Positions 21,238 through 31,667 of a stretch of 31,753 nt of DNA are shown here, piece by piece (position 1 is the first letter of the stretch; each line of letters opens with the position of its first letter). The notes under the pieces are model-generated. The model had not been told where the DNA came from, did no database searches, and was given only the letters and a program-made list of their open reading frames with translations. The stretch comes from Corinectria fuckeliana (lineage: Eukaryota > Ascomycota > Sordariomycetes > Hypocreales > Nectriaceae). Where the stretch lies: the NCBI GenBank assembly GCA_019137255.1, contig WPDH01000365.1:1-31753 (forward strand), read 5' to 3'. Both the position numbers and the translations under genes were made by a program.

Positions 21238-21725
21238 TAGGTACCTACTATTACCGCATCCTATGGCACCTCGGTCTCAGTGAACCAGGGCGCTAATAAA
21301 CCATTGACTCACAGCGTCCCTCCCCAGGCGCTTCCAGCGCACTGCAGGTCCCCGCCCACTGTCTAAGGTACCTGAGCTGTACCCGAGACCCTCTGAAATC
21401 ACAGGTACCTCCGCCCACAGCGGTTCCCTTCAAGTGGTGGCCCGCTGCACCACCAGCACGCACAGCGCCATCCCGGAAAGAAGCTCATTTCGCCTCGACG
21501 CCATACTCGATCCATCCCAACTCTCGCTTTCACCACCGGGTTTTTCTGGCGCACCGCACAAATCCATCCCCGTCACCACCTCAATCCCGCAACTGGCGAC
21601 TCGGCGCATGAGCAATAATCAGATTCTCTTTGCCACTCGTATGAGGCGCTCTTTCTTTGAGTCTCTGTCTCTCCGTCCCTCTTACCGGCGGCTGTCTCTC
21701 CTGAGCCTACCTACCTAGGTACCTA
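21238..21725. promoter_or_regulatory. cluster of four AGGTACCT palindromes
   Basis: TAGGTACCTA occurs exactly at 21238-21247 and 21716-21725, and the inner AGGTACCT at 21366-21373 and 21403-21410. All four lie within 490 bp upstream of the APSES factor start. A related GGTACCTA is found at 27592-27599 in the divergent promoter of the FYVE and Met8 genes. The binding factor is unknown to me. Confidence 0.5.
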
Positions 21726-21931
21726 CTTCGTCTCTGTCTAGACTGGGCATCTGTCATTGGACGATTCCCTTGATGCATATCGCGCCCTCGACTCTACGAA
21801 AACCCCGAACATCTACTTGACGCAGTCCGATCTCGACCTTGGACCTACTCCAACTGCTGTGGAGCCTTCGAAAACGACGAGAGTTACGACGACTTCTACC
21901 TTGCACCGACTGCCGTTCCCTCCGCCACAAG

Positions 21932-24516
21932 ATGCCCTCGGCATCGCAATCTTCGCAACAATCCTTCACAATGAGCCAGCAATCACAGCCGGGGCTGTCC
22001 GCCTCCTTCCATCGCGGCTACAATGGCAACCCTGAAGGTCCCCAAATCTATTCGGTACGGCTTCTCCTCCTTTCCTCCAGACTCGGAGGGATATCACATC
22101 CCCGCAAAATAGACCCAAATCGCTAACTTTGCATCTCGCCGAAACAGGCATCATACTCCGGCGTTGACGTCTACGAAATGGAGGTCAACAACGTGGCCGT
22201 CATGCGCCGCCGCAACGACTCATGGCTCAATGCCACCCAGATTCTCAAGGTCGCAGGTGTCGACAAGGGCAAGCGCACCAAGATCCTCGAAAAGGAGATC
22301 CAGACCGGCGAGCACGAAAAAGTCCAGGGTGGTTACGGCAAATACCAGGGAACATGGATCAAGTTCGATCGGGGAGTGCAGGTCTGCCGCCAATACGGCG
22401 TCGAGGAGCTTTTGAGGCCGCTCTTGACCTACGACATGGGCCAGGACGGAGGTGTTGCCGGCCGCGGCGACTTCAATACCCCGACCAAGGAACAAGCCAT
22501 GGCCGCCCAGCGGAAGCGCATGTACAACTCGAGCACCGACGGCAAGCCCAACGGCCTCTCCGGCACCTTCTTCAAGAATATATCTAGCACCGCGTCCCAC
22601 GCCGTCGCCGCCATCAGCAAGGCTCGCTTCGACTCCCCCGGGCCGCGGAGCCGCAACGGACCTACCCGGGCCCCCAGCTTCAGCCGCCAGCCCTCGATGC
22701 AGAACAGCCAGAACACGCAGAATGGCGACGAATTCCCCGGAAACTCGCAGCAAAGCTTTGCCTCCGACTACGGCCAGCAGGTCGACTCGGCGTACTCGAC
22801 CCAGCAGCAGGGCAACCCTCCACCTATGGCCGAGAGCGAGCCCCCTAGGAAACGCCAGCGCCTCGCCATGACTCCGGCCGACAGCTTCGGCGGATATGGC
22901 CAGAACATGGACATGTACGCCACGGCATTCCCTGGATCGCCCACCGAACCCAACGAGTCTTTCATCTACACCCAGAATTCCCTCCAGGACCGATCCCCGG
23001 TGGAGGATGGCAGCGGTCCCCTGCCGCCTCTGCCCTATGAAATGTCTCCTGATGTTGAGTTGAAGCGCAGCATGCTCATGGGTCTCTTTATGGACGCGAC
23101 GGCCACCGACGCCTCGAAGCACGACATGCTCCGAACATTCACTCCTCTGGAGCTCGACATGCCCATCGACCTACAGAGCCATACCGCCCTCCACTGGGCT
23201 GCCACCCTCGCCCGTATGCCTCTCCTCCGCGCCCTCATTGCCGCCGGTGCCTCGCCGTATCGCGTAAACGCTTCAGGGGAGACAGCGTTGATGCGCGCAT
23301 GCCTGGTGACAAATTCCATGGACCACGGCTCGTTCCCCGACCTGCTAGAAGTCCTCGGCGGCACCGTCGAGGCCCGCGACCAGAAGGGACGGACAGTCCT
23401 CCACCACATTGCCGTCACAAGCGCTGTCAAGGGCCGCAACGCTGCGAGCCGCTACTATCTCGAGAGCCTGCTCGAGTGGGTCGTCCGACAAGGAAGCGCC
23501 CCCAACAGCCAGAACACCCAAGTCAACGGCACGGCCCCCTGCAGCTCGCAGTCGATGATCCCTAAGATGGGCATCGCGCGCTTCATGTGTGAGATTGTCA
23601 ACGCCCAGGACAGCTCCGGCGACACCGCTCTCAACATCGCTGCTCGCATAGGAAACCGGAGCATCATCTCGCAGCTACTCGAAGTCGGCGCCGACCCCAA
23701 CATTGCCAATCGCGTCGGCTTGAGGCCCTTGGACTTTGGCATCGGAGGCGAGAACGCAGAGGACAAAGCCAACGGAGAGACAATGGCGGAGAAGAACGGC
23801 GTTGTGAGCTCGAACCAGCGGAGCCGGGAAAGCAGCGACGAGATCATTGCTTGTAAGTCACACATCTCGCATCCCCTAATCGAAGGCCCGCCAACTGACA
23901 TTAAGTAGCCATCACCCATCTCCTAAGCGAAACAGGCTCCACGTTCCAGCAAGAGATGAAGTCCAAACAGGTCTCCCTCGACACCCTCCACAGCACCCTC
24001 CGCACAACCTCAACCCAGCTCGGCGAGTCCCGCCGCAGCCTCGAGCACCTCTCCGCCACCCTCAAGAAGCAGCAGCTCGCCCGCCAAAAGGTCGCCAACC
24101 TCTCGCACGCCCGCGAGGACGAGCAGGTCCGCCTAATGCAGGAGCAGTCGCGCACCTCCCAGCCTAACCCGTCGTCCTCGTGGGAAACCGAGCTGTCCGC
24201 CATGCTCGAGGCCGCCGAGGACTCGCCCGTCGGCGGCGAGGGCCTCCTCCCTTCGGCGGCCGTCCTCAAGGCCCGCATCCGCGCCCTCGAGGGCCGCCGG
24301 GAGATGACGCGCAAGATGGTCCACGCCCTCAAGGGCCGCAGTCGCGACGTCGAGGTCAAGTACCGCCGCGTCGTCGCCCTGTGCACCGGCGTCCAGGAGG
24401 CTGAGGTCGACGCTGTCGTCGACGGCCTCCTGAAAGCTGTGGAGAGCGAGCGCGACGAGCTAGAGATCAGCCGTGTAAGACGTTTCCTCGGCGGCGTCGA
24501 AGGCGTGGTGCACTAG
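21932..24516 (+). CDS. APSES/KilA-N and ankyrin-repeat transcription factor, MBF subunit (Mbp1/Swi6/Res-like)
   Basis: Three exons: 21932-22054, 22148-23852 and 23909-24516 (introns 93 and 56 bp), 811 aa. The N-terminal DNA-binding domain (about 39-145) reads IYSASYSGVDVYEMEV, then RRRNDSWLNATQILK and HEKVQGGYGKYQGTW, all hallmark APSES blocks. A nuclear signal PRKRQR lies near 274-279. Ankyrin repeats follow at about 380-571, including HTALHWAA, GETALMRA, GRTVLHHIA and GDTALNIAARIGN. The C-terminal about 200 residues form a predicted coiled coil (many Leu/Glu/Arg/Gln) for partner binding. In yeasts, Mbp1 or Res proteins pair with Swi6/Cdc10 to switch on G1/S genes through ACGCGT boxes. This protein has both DNA-binding domain and ankyrins, as filamentous Swi6 and Mbp1 homologues do, so I cannot say which paralogue it is. 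An in-frame ATG at 21839 or 21971 could be the start instead. Confidence 0.9.
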
Positions 24517-25211
24517 TGATGCTCCCCTTTCTCCTCCTCAAAACATCTCTCTCTCTCACTTCCCCTGAGTCCAGTTGCCGCTGGCTCTTCCTCCCCATAT
24601 AATGACCCTCTTGTCCGGCTCGCATCGGATCGTTTGTGTATGATTTCTGGAGCTCTTTGATACCCTCCCGAGCACGGGTTGGAGACTGGATAAGGCGTTC
24701 CTCGGCGCGGTCTTGCGTTTTTTGTGTTTTTTTTTCTACCGGGGTTTCCCGTTGCTGATATCATGACCTTCCTCGCGTGTGGGGTTTAGCTGTACCTTTT
24801 TTTGATTTTGTTGGTTAGTTTGGGAAACATGGCACCTTGGGGATACTAAGCGCTGTACAAAGAGATGCAGGGAGGCTGGTTTGGTTATTTCAGTAGGATG
24901 GGTGTCTAGACATGACATGACACTGAAAGAATACACTTTTTATCATTTTGATGTCTTAAAAGTCGCTGCTTCTGCTTCACCTTTGGTCCTGAGACACGTC
25001 GTCGAACCTATGTCTGTACATGACTATCCTTCATCCTCTAACTCCTGAGGGGGGCAGTATAAAAAAATGCTAGTTAGGAAACCGCTTGTTCTAGTCCCTA
25101 TATCCCAAACCAAGAAAATCACAAAACACCTAGAACGCCATACAATGCCGTTTTATCATGTACTCACCTGGCTCCAAATCATACATCTCTTCTGTATGCA
25201 CCAACCAAAGT
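24517..25211. other. convergent 3' region
   Basis: A 695-bp spacer between the stop codons of the APSES gene and the FYVE gene, which face each other. It has T-rich runs (around 24715-24735 and 24797-24807) and no recognisable gene. It should contain both polyadenylation regions. Confidence 0.5.
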
Positions 25212-27318
25212 TCAAGCGATGCCGTCCCGGTACACGCCGTCCCAGCGCTCTTCGACGCCGCCAATCTTGCCCCTGAGAAGGGCTATTTCGACATCGAGCT
25301 CCTCGACGTTGCGCGAGAGGGCGCTGAGCTCCTCGAAGCGGCGCGCGCCCTGGGCCGACTTGACCATCTCGTGGACCATGAAGCGCTGCTCCTCGAGGAC
25401 GACGAGGCGCTCGCGCAGGTCCTTCTCCTCCGTCTCGAGCTGGCTGACGACGGTGCTGCCCTCGCTGGGCGCCTGCGACGCCGTCTCGGACGACGCTGCG
25501 CCGGACGCGAGCTCCGAGTGGCGCAGGCTGGAGGCGGAGCGGGAGGCCGGGCCGGCGAGGAGGCGGGAGGCGGTCGGGGTGGACGGGGCGGAGGAGCGGG
25601 AGCGGAGGAGCTGCGGGAGGCTCTTGAGGGGGAGCATGTTGGCGTGGAGGAAGCCGCTGGCGTAGGTGTAGATGGCCACCTGGAGGCGAGCCTGGGCGGG
25701 GTTGTCGGTCCGGAGGTCGCGGAGGCGCCGGGCGGCGGCGCCGTACTTGGCGAAGCTATCGACGAGCCGCTTGCGAATCTTGGCGGCGTCCTTGATCTGG
25801 GCGTGCGACGGGGGCGGCCTGTCGAGGTCGACCTCGCCGTCCGCCGGCTGCAGGGCGAGGAGGGAGCGGTGGAAGGACGGGAGGAGCTGGCGGATGCCGC
25901 GCTCGAACTGGCGCAGCGTCTCGTATGCGCGCTGGTCAGGGGGTTTGTGGTGGAGAGATGCGGCGAAGTCCCTCGAGGAGAAGATGGTGTGCTTGCAGTC
26001 CCTGCACATCCTGACGTCGATGCTCAGCTGGCCGGGAGCCGCAGCCGTGGGAGGCTTTTCGGTTGCTGGATTTGATGCCGGTACGGTGTGCTCACCACCG
26101 GCAATGTTTAGCCCAACTTCGGAGGAACATGCCGTCTGCGGGTCGGCGCAGACTACGCGCCCGCAGATCCGGCAGTGGTGTCTCCTAAAGGTCCAAGAGC
26201 CAAAGTCCTGCTGGCAAAAGGGGCACTTGGACACGGTCGAATCCTCCTCCCATGTGACGACGGACTGCTCTATCAGCTTCCGGGGGTTCTTTTGCGCCGA
26301 CAAGGAGGTTACTGGCGCCAGCAGGGAGCCGGTGGATGCGGTGAGCTTCTCGGGTGGGTTCGCCAGCAGCCTCGTCAGCTTCGTCAACCGCTTCTCCAGC
26401 CTGGAGATCTCCAGGTTCTGTCGCTCAACCTTTTTCCTCCTCGTCTGGGCGAACATGCTCGTGTGGTCGACGAGCACTCCGTTGTGGTCGTTGTAGCCGT
26501 CCCTTGACTTGTAGCACGTCTCGCAGACCCTCGCCCAGTAACCCCTCACCGGCTCGTGGTTTGCGCTCCGGCTCAGCTTCATCTGGTACATGGTGTGCTC
26601 CTCGCAGAACAGGCGGCCGCACTTCCGGCAATTGATGCTCCCGTTCAGGGGCCCCAGGCTCCGGCCGCACGTGGGGTCGGTGCAGAGGTCGTAGTTGGTC
26701 GATCGCTGCCAGTGGTGGCGGGTGATGAGCTCGTCCGGGTCGACGGGGCCGTCGAGGGGCAGCTTGCCGGCGGCGACGGACGGAGGCGGCACGACGGGGT
26801 TGGATTCGTTGGATTCGAAGGTTTCGAGGCCGCGCAGTTTCTGGTTGATGAGGGAGAGCGGCTGGAAGCGCTTGGCTTTGAGGACCTGCTTGTCGAACCA
26901 AGTCTTGACCTCGTCCTGTTCCTCGACGGCGAGTTCCTGGTGGTTGTCGTCGATGTGTCGGTTGAGTTGCAGGAGGGTCATCTACAGACTGCCATTAGAG
27001 GCGGATACTTCCAGGGCACGCACACAGACTCACCATCTCCTCGTTGCAAATAGGGCACACCAGGCCGGCGGAATCCACAGGACCACCCTTGCCCGGGACG
27101 CCGACGGTGATGCTGACGCCGATGTCCTCCCCGAGCCCGGGCAACCCGGGGCCGGCGCCGGCGCTGACGGGCGGCGACAGCGACGACGAGGCCATGGACG
27201 CAGTGCCCTCGGACGACGCGAGCGGGCTTCCGACTCGGGGCGCGCCCGTCGGCGTCGGGGGAGCCAGGCCCTTGCCGGAGCCCAGGATGCGCCCGCCACC
27301 GAGTCTGCGGCTGGACAT
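25212..27318 (-). CDS. Vac1/Pep7-like FYVE zinc-finger protein (vacuolar/endosomal fusion)
   Basis: Two exons on the minus strand, 27318-27034 and 26981-25212, with a 52-bp intron that splits the first finger; 684 aa. The first 85 residues are Gly/Pro/Ser-rich. A C2H2 finger follows (C88, C91, H104, H109). Residues about 195-251 form a first FYVE-like Cys cluster (CTDPTC, CRKC, CETC). A second, canonical FYVE lies at about 348-424, with the RRHHCRICG signature at 361-369, which binds phosphatidylinositol 3-phosphate. The C-terminal part (about 605-670) is a Glu/Leu/Arg coiled coil. This order of fingers is that of yeast Vac1/Pep7, which links Rab5-type GTPase, Vps45 and PI3P in Golgi-to-endosome fusion. 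Between CSS and the last CRDC pair the second FYVE carries an insert of about 40 residues. Its start codon lies 517 bp from that of the Met8 gene, on the opposite strand. Confidence 0.9.
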
Positions 27319-27835
27319 TGCTTACGGCGGGTGCTGTAGGGGCTTCGTGGTTGGTGTCCTGGGTGACGAGGAAGTTGAAGGCTGAGAACGACCAGCGGTT
27401 GGTCGAACTCGGCCTCGAGCTGCAAAACCGCCGGTGCCTTGGACAGAGTCAGTGTTGGAGCCAGGTGGAAATTGGAGGTTGGAGTTGGGGGTTGGAAGAT
27501 GGGACGAGGCTAGGATCAGGTTGACTGACAGTGGCGGAGGACGATGGCGGGCGGCCTGTTCTGGAGGACCGAGACCTGGCAGCGATAAAACGGTACCTAC
27601 GTAATCCCCAAAATTACGGTGGAGTCCCAAGTCACCGCATATCGTCCGTCCCCCGAATTGCCAGGGTTCTGGCTTATCGGCTTCCCGTCCCCTAACCCAA
27701 GCCAAGCTCCATCTTATCGTAACCCTGCCCAACCCTGAACGGACATGTGACGCTAAATAATGTTGGCTTTGGCCTGCTTTCTCCCCGAATGATTTACTCT
27801 CCTTCTCCAACTCCACCCCAAGACACGACAGAAAC
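27319..27835. promoter_or_regulatory. shared divergent promoter of the FYVE and Met8 genes
   Basis: 517 bp between the two start codons. It contains GGTACCTACGTA (from 27592), related to the palindromes upstream of the APSES gene, and a pyrimidine-rich stretch just before the Met8 start. I saw no CACGTG or other site tied to sulfur control. Confidence 0.5.
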
Positions 27836-28819
27836 ATGGCCAAGTCGTTTCCCCCCGTGCAGCCCGGGGGCAGTTTGATTCTGGCATGGCAGATCAAGGG
27901 CAAGAAGGTGCTCGTCGTGGGCGGCGGTGAGGTACGTCATGAGACACGACGCAGACAGCGAGCACATGGGAATGCCTTCAGACATGCCATGACGGGCACA
28001 GCATAGCATGGCATACTACGGGAATCCCCTCAACTGACCACAATTGTCCACCACTCGCTTAGGTCGCCGCCGGTCGGATCCTCAACTGCCTCAACGCCGA
28101 CGCCCGCATCACCGTCGTGTGCCCCAAGTCGGGCCTCAACGACGAAGTCGCCTTCCGCGTCGCCGAGAACCAGGTCGAGCACGTCGACCGCGTCTTCGAG
28201 CCGTCGGACCTCGACGGCGCCGACATGGTGCTCGTGGCCATCGACGACCCGGCCGCCTCCTCCGTCGTCTGGCGCCTGTGCAAGGAGCGTCGCATCCCCG
28301 CCAACATCGCCGACGTGCCCCCCGAGTGCGACTTCTACTTCGGCAGCATCCACCGCGACGGCCCGCTGCAGATCATGGTCAGCACCAACGGCAAGGGCCC
28401 GAGGCTGGCCGCGGCCATCCGGCAGTTCATTGCCAAGCAGCTGCCCAAGAACGCCGGGAACGCCATCGAGATAATCGGGCAGCTGCGTGTGAAGCTGAGA
28501 AAGGCTGCTCCCAGGACCGAGGACGGACCCAAGCGGATGATTTGGTGAGTCGTGACAGAGGAAAACACAGGACACATCACATGTCCCTCTAGGAAACCTC
28601 AAACTAATGCGTATTACCTCCAGGATGTCCAAAGTAAGCGACACCTACTCCTGGGAGGAAATGTGCGGCCTCACCGACGAGGACATGGACAACCTCCTCC
28701 TCTTCTATCCCCCGAACAAAGTCCCCTCGATGGACGTCCTGATGGCCCTCCGCGGAGGCACCGACGTTAGGAAGCTCGACGTCTTCGACGGCTCGTTCGG
28801 GTTCAGCGTGGGGGCGTGA
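27836..28819 (+). CDS. MET8: siroheme synthase Met8-like (precorrin-2 dehydrogenase/sirohydrochlorin ferrochelatase)
   Basis: Three exons: 27836-27931, 28063-28544 and 28624-28819 (introns 131 and 79 bp), 257 aa; yeast Met8 is 274. The protein takes precorrin-2 to sirohydrochlorin with NAD+ and then inserts iron to make siroheme, the cofactor of sulfite (and nitrite) reductase. VLVVGGGEVAAGR at residues 25-37 is the Rossmann NAD-binding loop. Residues about 110-127 hold IPANIADVPPECDFYFGS, the most conserved block of the family, which contains Asp residues in the region of the catalytic aspartate. ISTNG-like STNGKGPR follows (139-146). The C-terminal helical domain runs to GFSVGA. The small third exon begins in the codon for Trp193. 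The Met8 fold here is not fused to a methyltransferase, as in yeast and unlike bacterial CysG. Confidence 0.93.
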
Positions 28820-29421
28820 AGAAAGAAAAACATACGGAGCAGCGGGCGTCGATGGGCATTGTACAAACGAGGAATTATTTGGGGATACAGGAGCATATTA
28901 GCGCTTGGAAAACATTGCTACGACTATTTAACAGGCCGACGGGGACATGTCCGGTATATCGAACTGTATCTTTGTGTGTGTGAGGTCGAAACTAGAGATT
29001 AGAGACTGGAGACTGCTAGGATACTTAAAAGGGACGGGGAAAGGCGTAATCGCAGATTGCAACCACTTGTACACATCCTTTGTCTGGTTAGGATTTGCTC
29101 GAGCTGAATCAAAAGCGAATGTTTTCATTTTGCATTTTTGTAATATTCTTATTTACCTACTACGTATCAGTTAAGCATGTCGGACTACAACGGAGCAATC
29201 ACAGAAGCAAGCGTCAGCACAACAGACTTCAAGCTAGCCAGTCAGAAGAGTCCATTGCATGTTTCCCAGCGTAACATGTATCATTAATGTCTTTGTGTCC
29301 TGTCACACAGTTCGTCATGACGCTCATGTACCAGGCAGATCCACTACCATTCTATGTCGTAGCTAGTTTAATCTTCTTATGCTGCTTCTTTATTGCTCGT
29401 CTTTTTCTTGCCTTTCGTCCC
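28820..29421. other. convergent 3' region
   Basis: 602 bp between the stop codons of the Met8 and aldo/keto reductase genes. It is moderately AT-rich with no family-like open frame. It should hold both polyadenylation regions. No RNA gene was recognised. Confidence 0.5.
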
Positions 29422-30640
29422 CTACTTCTGGACGATCTGGTGGGTGGCGTCCTTCTCCAGCTCGTCGTCAAAGACGTTGATGTCCCACTTGGGCTTGTAC
29501 AGCAGGGGGATGTTGAAGCGCTTGGGGGTCTCGCCGAGCTTGTTGAGGGCCTGGATGGCCTCGTCGTCGAGCTCGACCTCCTGGAAGTTCTCGCGGATGC
29601 GCGACGGCGTGACCGACTTGGGGATGACGCTGTGGCCGCCGATCTGCGACCAGGCGAGGATGACCTGCGCGGGCGTCACCGTCTTGCCCTGCGCCTTGGA
29701 TAGGCGCTCGGCGACGGCCTTGACCTCGGGCGTGGCTACCAGCAGCGGCAGGCCCAGCGAGTTGTTGCCGAAGGCAGAGTAGGCCGTGATGACGATGTTC
29801 TTCTTGGCCGCGTACTCGACGAGGGGGAGATTGGGCAGGCGCGGGTGGCGCTCGACCTGGTTGACGACGGGGACGACGCCGGTCTCGGCGATGATGGTCT
29901 CGAGCTGTGGGGGTGTTTGTTTGCTTTAGTTCTGTGGCATTCTCTCTTTGTGTGTTGGGGGAGGATCGCCGACGGCTGGGGGGGGACTTACGTGCTCGAT
30001 GGAGAAGTTGGAGACACCGATGGAGCGGGCCTTGGTCTTGGGCAGCTTGGTCACGGCTAGAGGGATCTTGTCAGAATCCCGAAACAGTTCGGTTCGTGGT
30101 ATATAGAGGGAAGAGACTCACCCTTCCAGGTGTCGGTGATGGAGACATTCTGGTTCAGCTCGACCACGGTGGCCTCGGCGGAGGCCTTGGGGAAGAGGTC
30201 GTTTCCGGGCTTGAAGGCAACAGGCCAGTGGATGAGGTAGAGCTAGATGGACGAAAAAAGACGCGGACTTAGCAACTCGACCGACTCGTGGATTTCAGCC
30301 TGGAGAGACTCACGTCGAGGTAATCAAGGCCAAGCTCCTCGAGGGTATCGTCCAGGGCGGCCTCGACCTTGGCGGGCTCGTGGTTGTTGTTCCAGAGCTT
30401 GGAGGTGATGAAGATGTCCTCGCGCTTCAGGCCGGGGACGTCGGCGAGGGCCTTGCGGATGCCCTCGCCGACCTCGCGCTGGTTCTGGTAGATCTTGGCC
30501 AGGTCCAGGTGGCGGTAGCCGGCCTTGAGCGCCTCGTAGACGCCGGTGCCGACCTCGCCGGGCGCCGACTGCCAGGTGCCGTAGCCGAGGAGGGGGATTG
30601 TGTGGCCCGAGTTGAGGGTGGCGGTTCGGCCGAGAGACAT
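29422..30640 (-). CDS. aldo/keto reductase (AKR), NADPH-dependent
   Basis: Four exons on the minus strand: 30640-30314, 30242-30122, 30056-29992 and 29904-29422 (introns 71, 65 and 87 bp, GTGAGT or GTAAGT donors), 331 aa. The catalytic tetrad is complete: Asp46 (GYRHLDLAKIY), Tyr51, Lys81 (ITSKLWNNN) and His114 (LYLIHWP). IGVSNFSIEH at the end of exon 3, VNQVERHP near the start of exon 4, and IPKSVTPSRIREN near the C-terminus are the standard AKR blocks, the last binding the 2'-phosphate of NADPH. The likely role is cytosolic reduction of aldehydes or ketones such as glyceraldehyde, dihydroxyacetone or aldoses. The Gcy1/Gld-type glycerol and xylose reductases are relatives, but the substrate is not fixed by sequence. 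The start at MSLGRTATLN fits the beta-hairpin at the N-terminus of the family. Confidence 0.92.
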
Positions 30641-31667
30641 GGCTGCGGTGGTTTGAAAGGGGGGGAGTGAGTTGAGCTGGGAAGGTCTACAATATGTAGT
30701 TGGTTGTATGTGGTTGTATGTGCGAGGTTTACACAGGCGTCCATGCCGGCTCTTATACATGCCGCCGCCCAACCCATGGGCGTCGCGCACACCAACTCAC
30801 CCGACAATTACGACAACGATACGGCACGGCACAGCAAAGAACCGCACGCAATCCAACCCTCTCTCCACCAACAGCAACTCGATCATCATCCCCCCCCCCC
30901 CCCCTTCCAACCCCACCACCAAAGAGGGGTAGAAAGATACCGATGTAGTACAGTCAGTAACGAGGACCCGTCGGCGAATCGTCGAGCCGCAATTGGAGGA
31001 AAACCCTTCCCTCCTAGCCGTCACCCACGAGTTTCCGGCTTTTTTCTTCTTCTCTCCCGGGAACAAAGACCGAGCTTGTTGATGGCATGGAGCAAACCCC
31101 GCCACCACAGCTGGTGGAAGGCCCAAGACGCCTTCGGAATGAGATCATTGCCCTGTCGAATGAGCTAAAACGCCCGTCGCGTCGTTAGCGCGGGCTGGCG
31201 CGTCCGTCATGACACCTTTGTGGATGCCTTTGATGGAGGCGCTTCCCCTCGGTGGAGCCTCAAACGTGCTGTGGTCGCAAGTCAAGTCTTTGAGCGTTGA
31301 TTGCCTCTTTCAGCCCTCCAAAGATGTCATCAACTTCTCTCTATTCGCGGTTTATCTCGTTTCCCCACGTAGATAGACACATGCGCAATGAACCAACAGG
31401 TCCGTTGTCCTCGTATCAAGCATGACTCCGCAGCAAAGCTCATAGGTTTAATGATACTCGGTTCAATGATACATACCCACAGCCTCTCTCCAATACCAAG
31501 ACACCTTGTCACTTATCCGTCCCGGTCACTTCGGATATCATTCACATCAATTCATCACATCAATTCATGCCCCACATCAACGCCGAGGAGACCGAAAGAG
31601 CCTCGCCGAACTGACTCGATAATGAACGTAGCTAAACACTAAATGATCCTAATGTCTACCCACGCAG
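30641..31667. promoter_or_regulatory. upstream region of the aldo/keto reductase gene
   Basis: About 1 kb of normal-composition DNA upstream of the reductase start. It contains a run of 15 C (30890-30904), a pyrimidine-rich stretch before the start and a CpG-rich patch near 31165-31205. Several short open frames lack any family resemblance. Confidence 0.45.
30890..30904. repeat. poly-C tract of 15 bases
   Basis: An uninterrupted C15 run followed by TTCCAACCCC, about 250 bp upstream of the reductase start (poly-G on its sense strand). Such runs vary in length and are prone to sequencing error. Confidence 0.9.

Larger units (their letters stand above)
20267..21931. promoter_or_regulatory. divergent intergenic region between the LYR gene and the APSES factor
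   Basis: About 1.66 kb separating two genes transcribed away from each other. It includes a GC-rich stretch (about 20930-21010), four AGGTACCT palindromes, two ACGCG words and a pyrimidine-rich stretch before the APSES start. Several short open frames exist but none resembles a protein. The last 200-500 bp probably form a long 5' untranslated leader of the transcription factor with upstream ATGs, though the transcription start is not visible. Confidence 0.5.

Noticed and set aside
22220..23122. 300-codon minus-strand open frame
   Set aside because: Antisense shadow of GC-rich exon 2 of the APSES gene; low-complexity Gly/Ala/Val/Leu/Arg content.
25158..26075. 305-codon plus-strand open frame
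   Set aside because: Antisense shadow of the FYVE gene, made of repetitive Glu/Ala/Gly/Arg codons.
28030..28644. 204-codon minus-strand open frame
   Set aside because: Antisense shadow of the Met8 gene; no motif.
31388..31642. 84-codon open frame near the right edge
   Set aside because: No recognisable content; codon use unlike the neighbouring genes.
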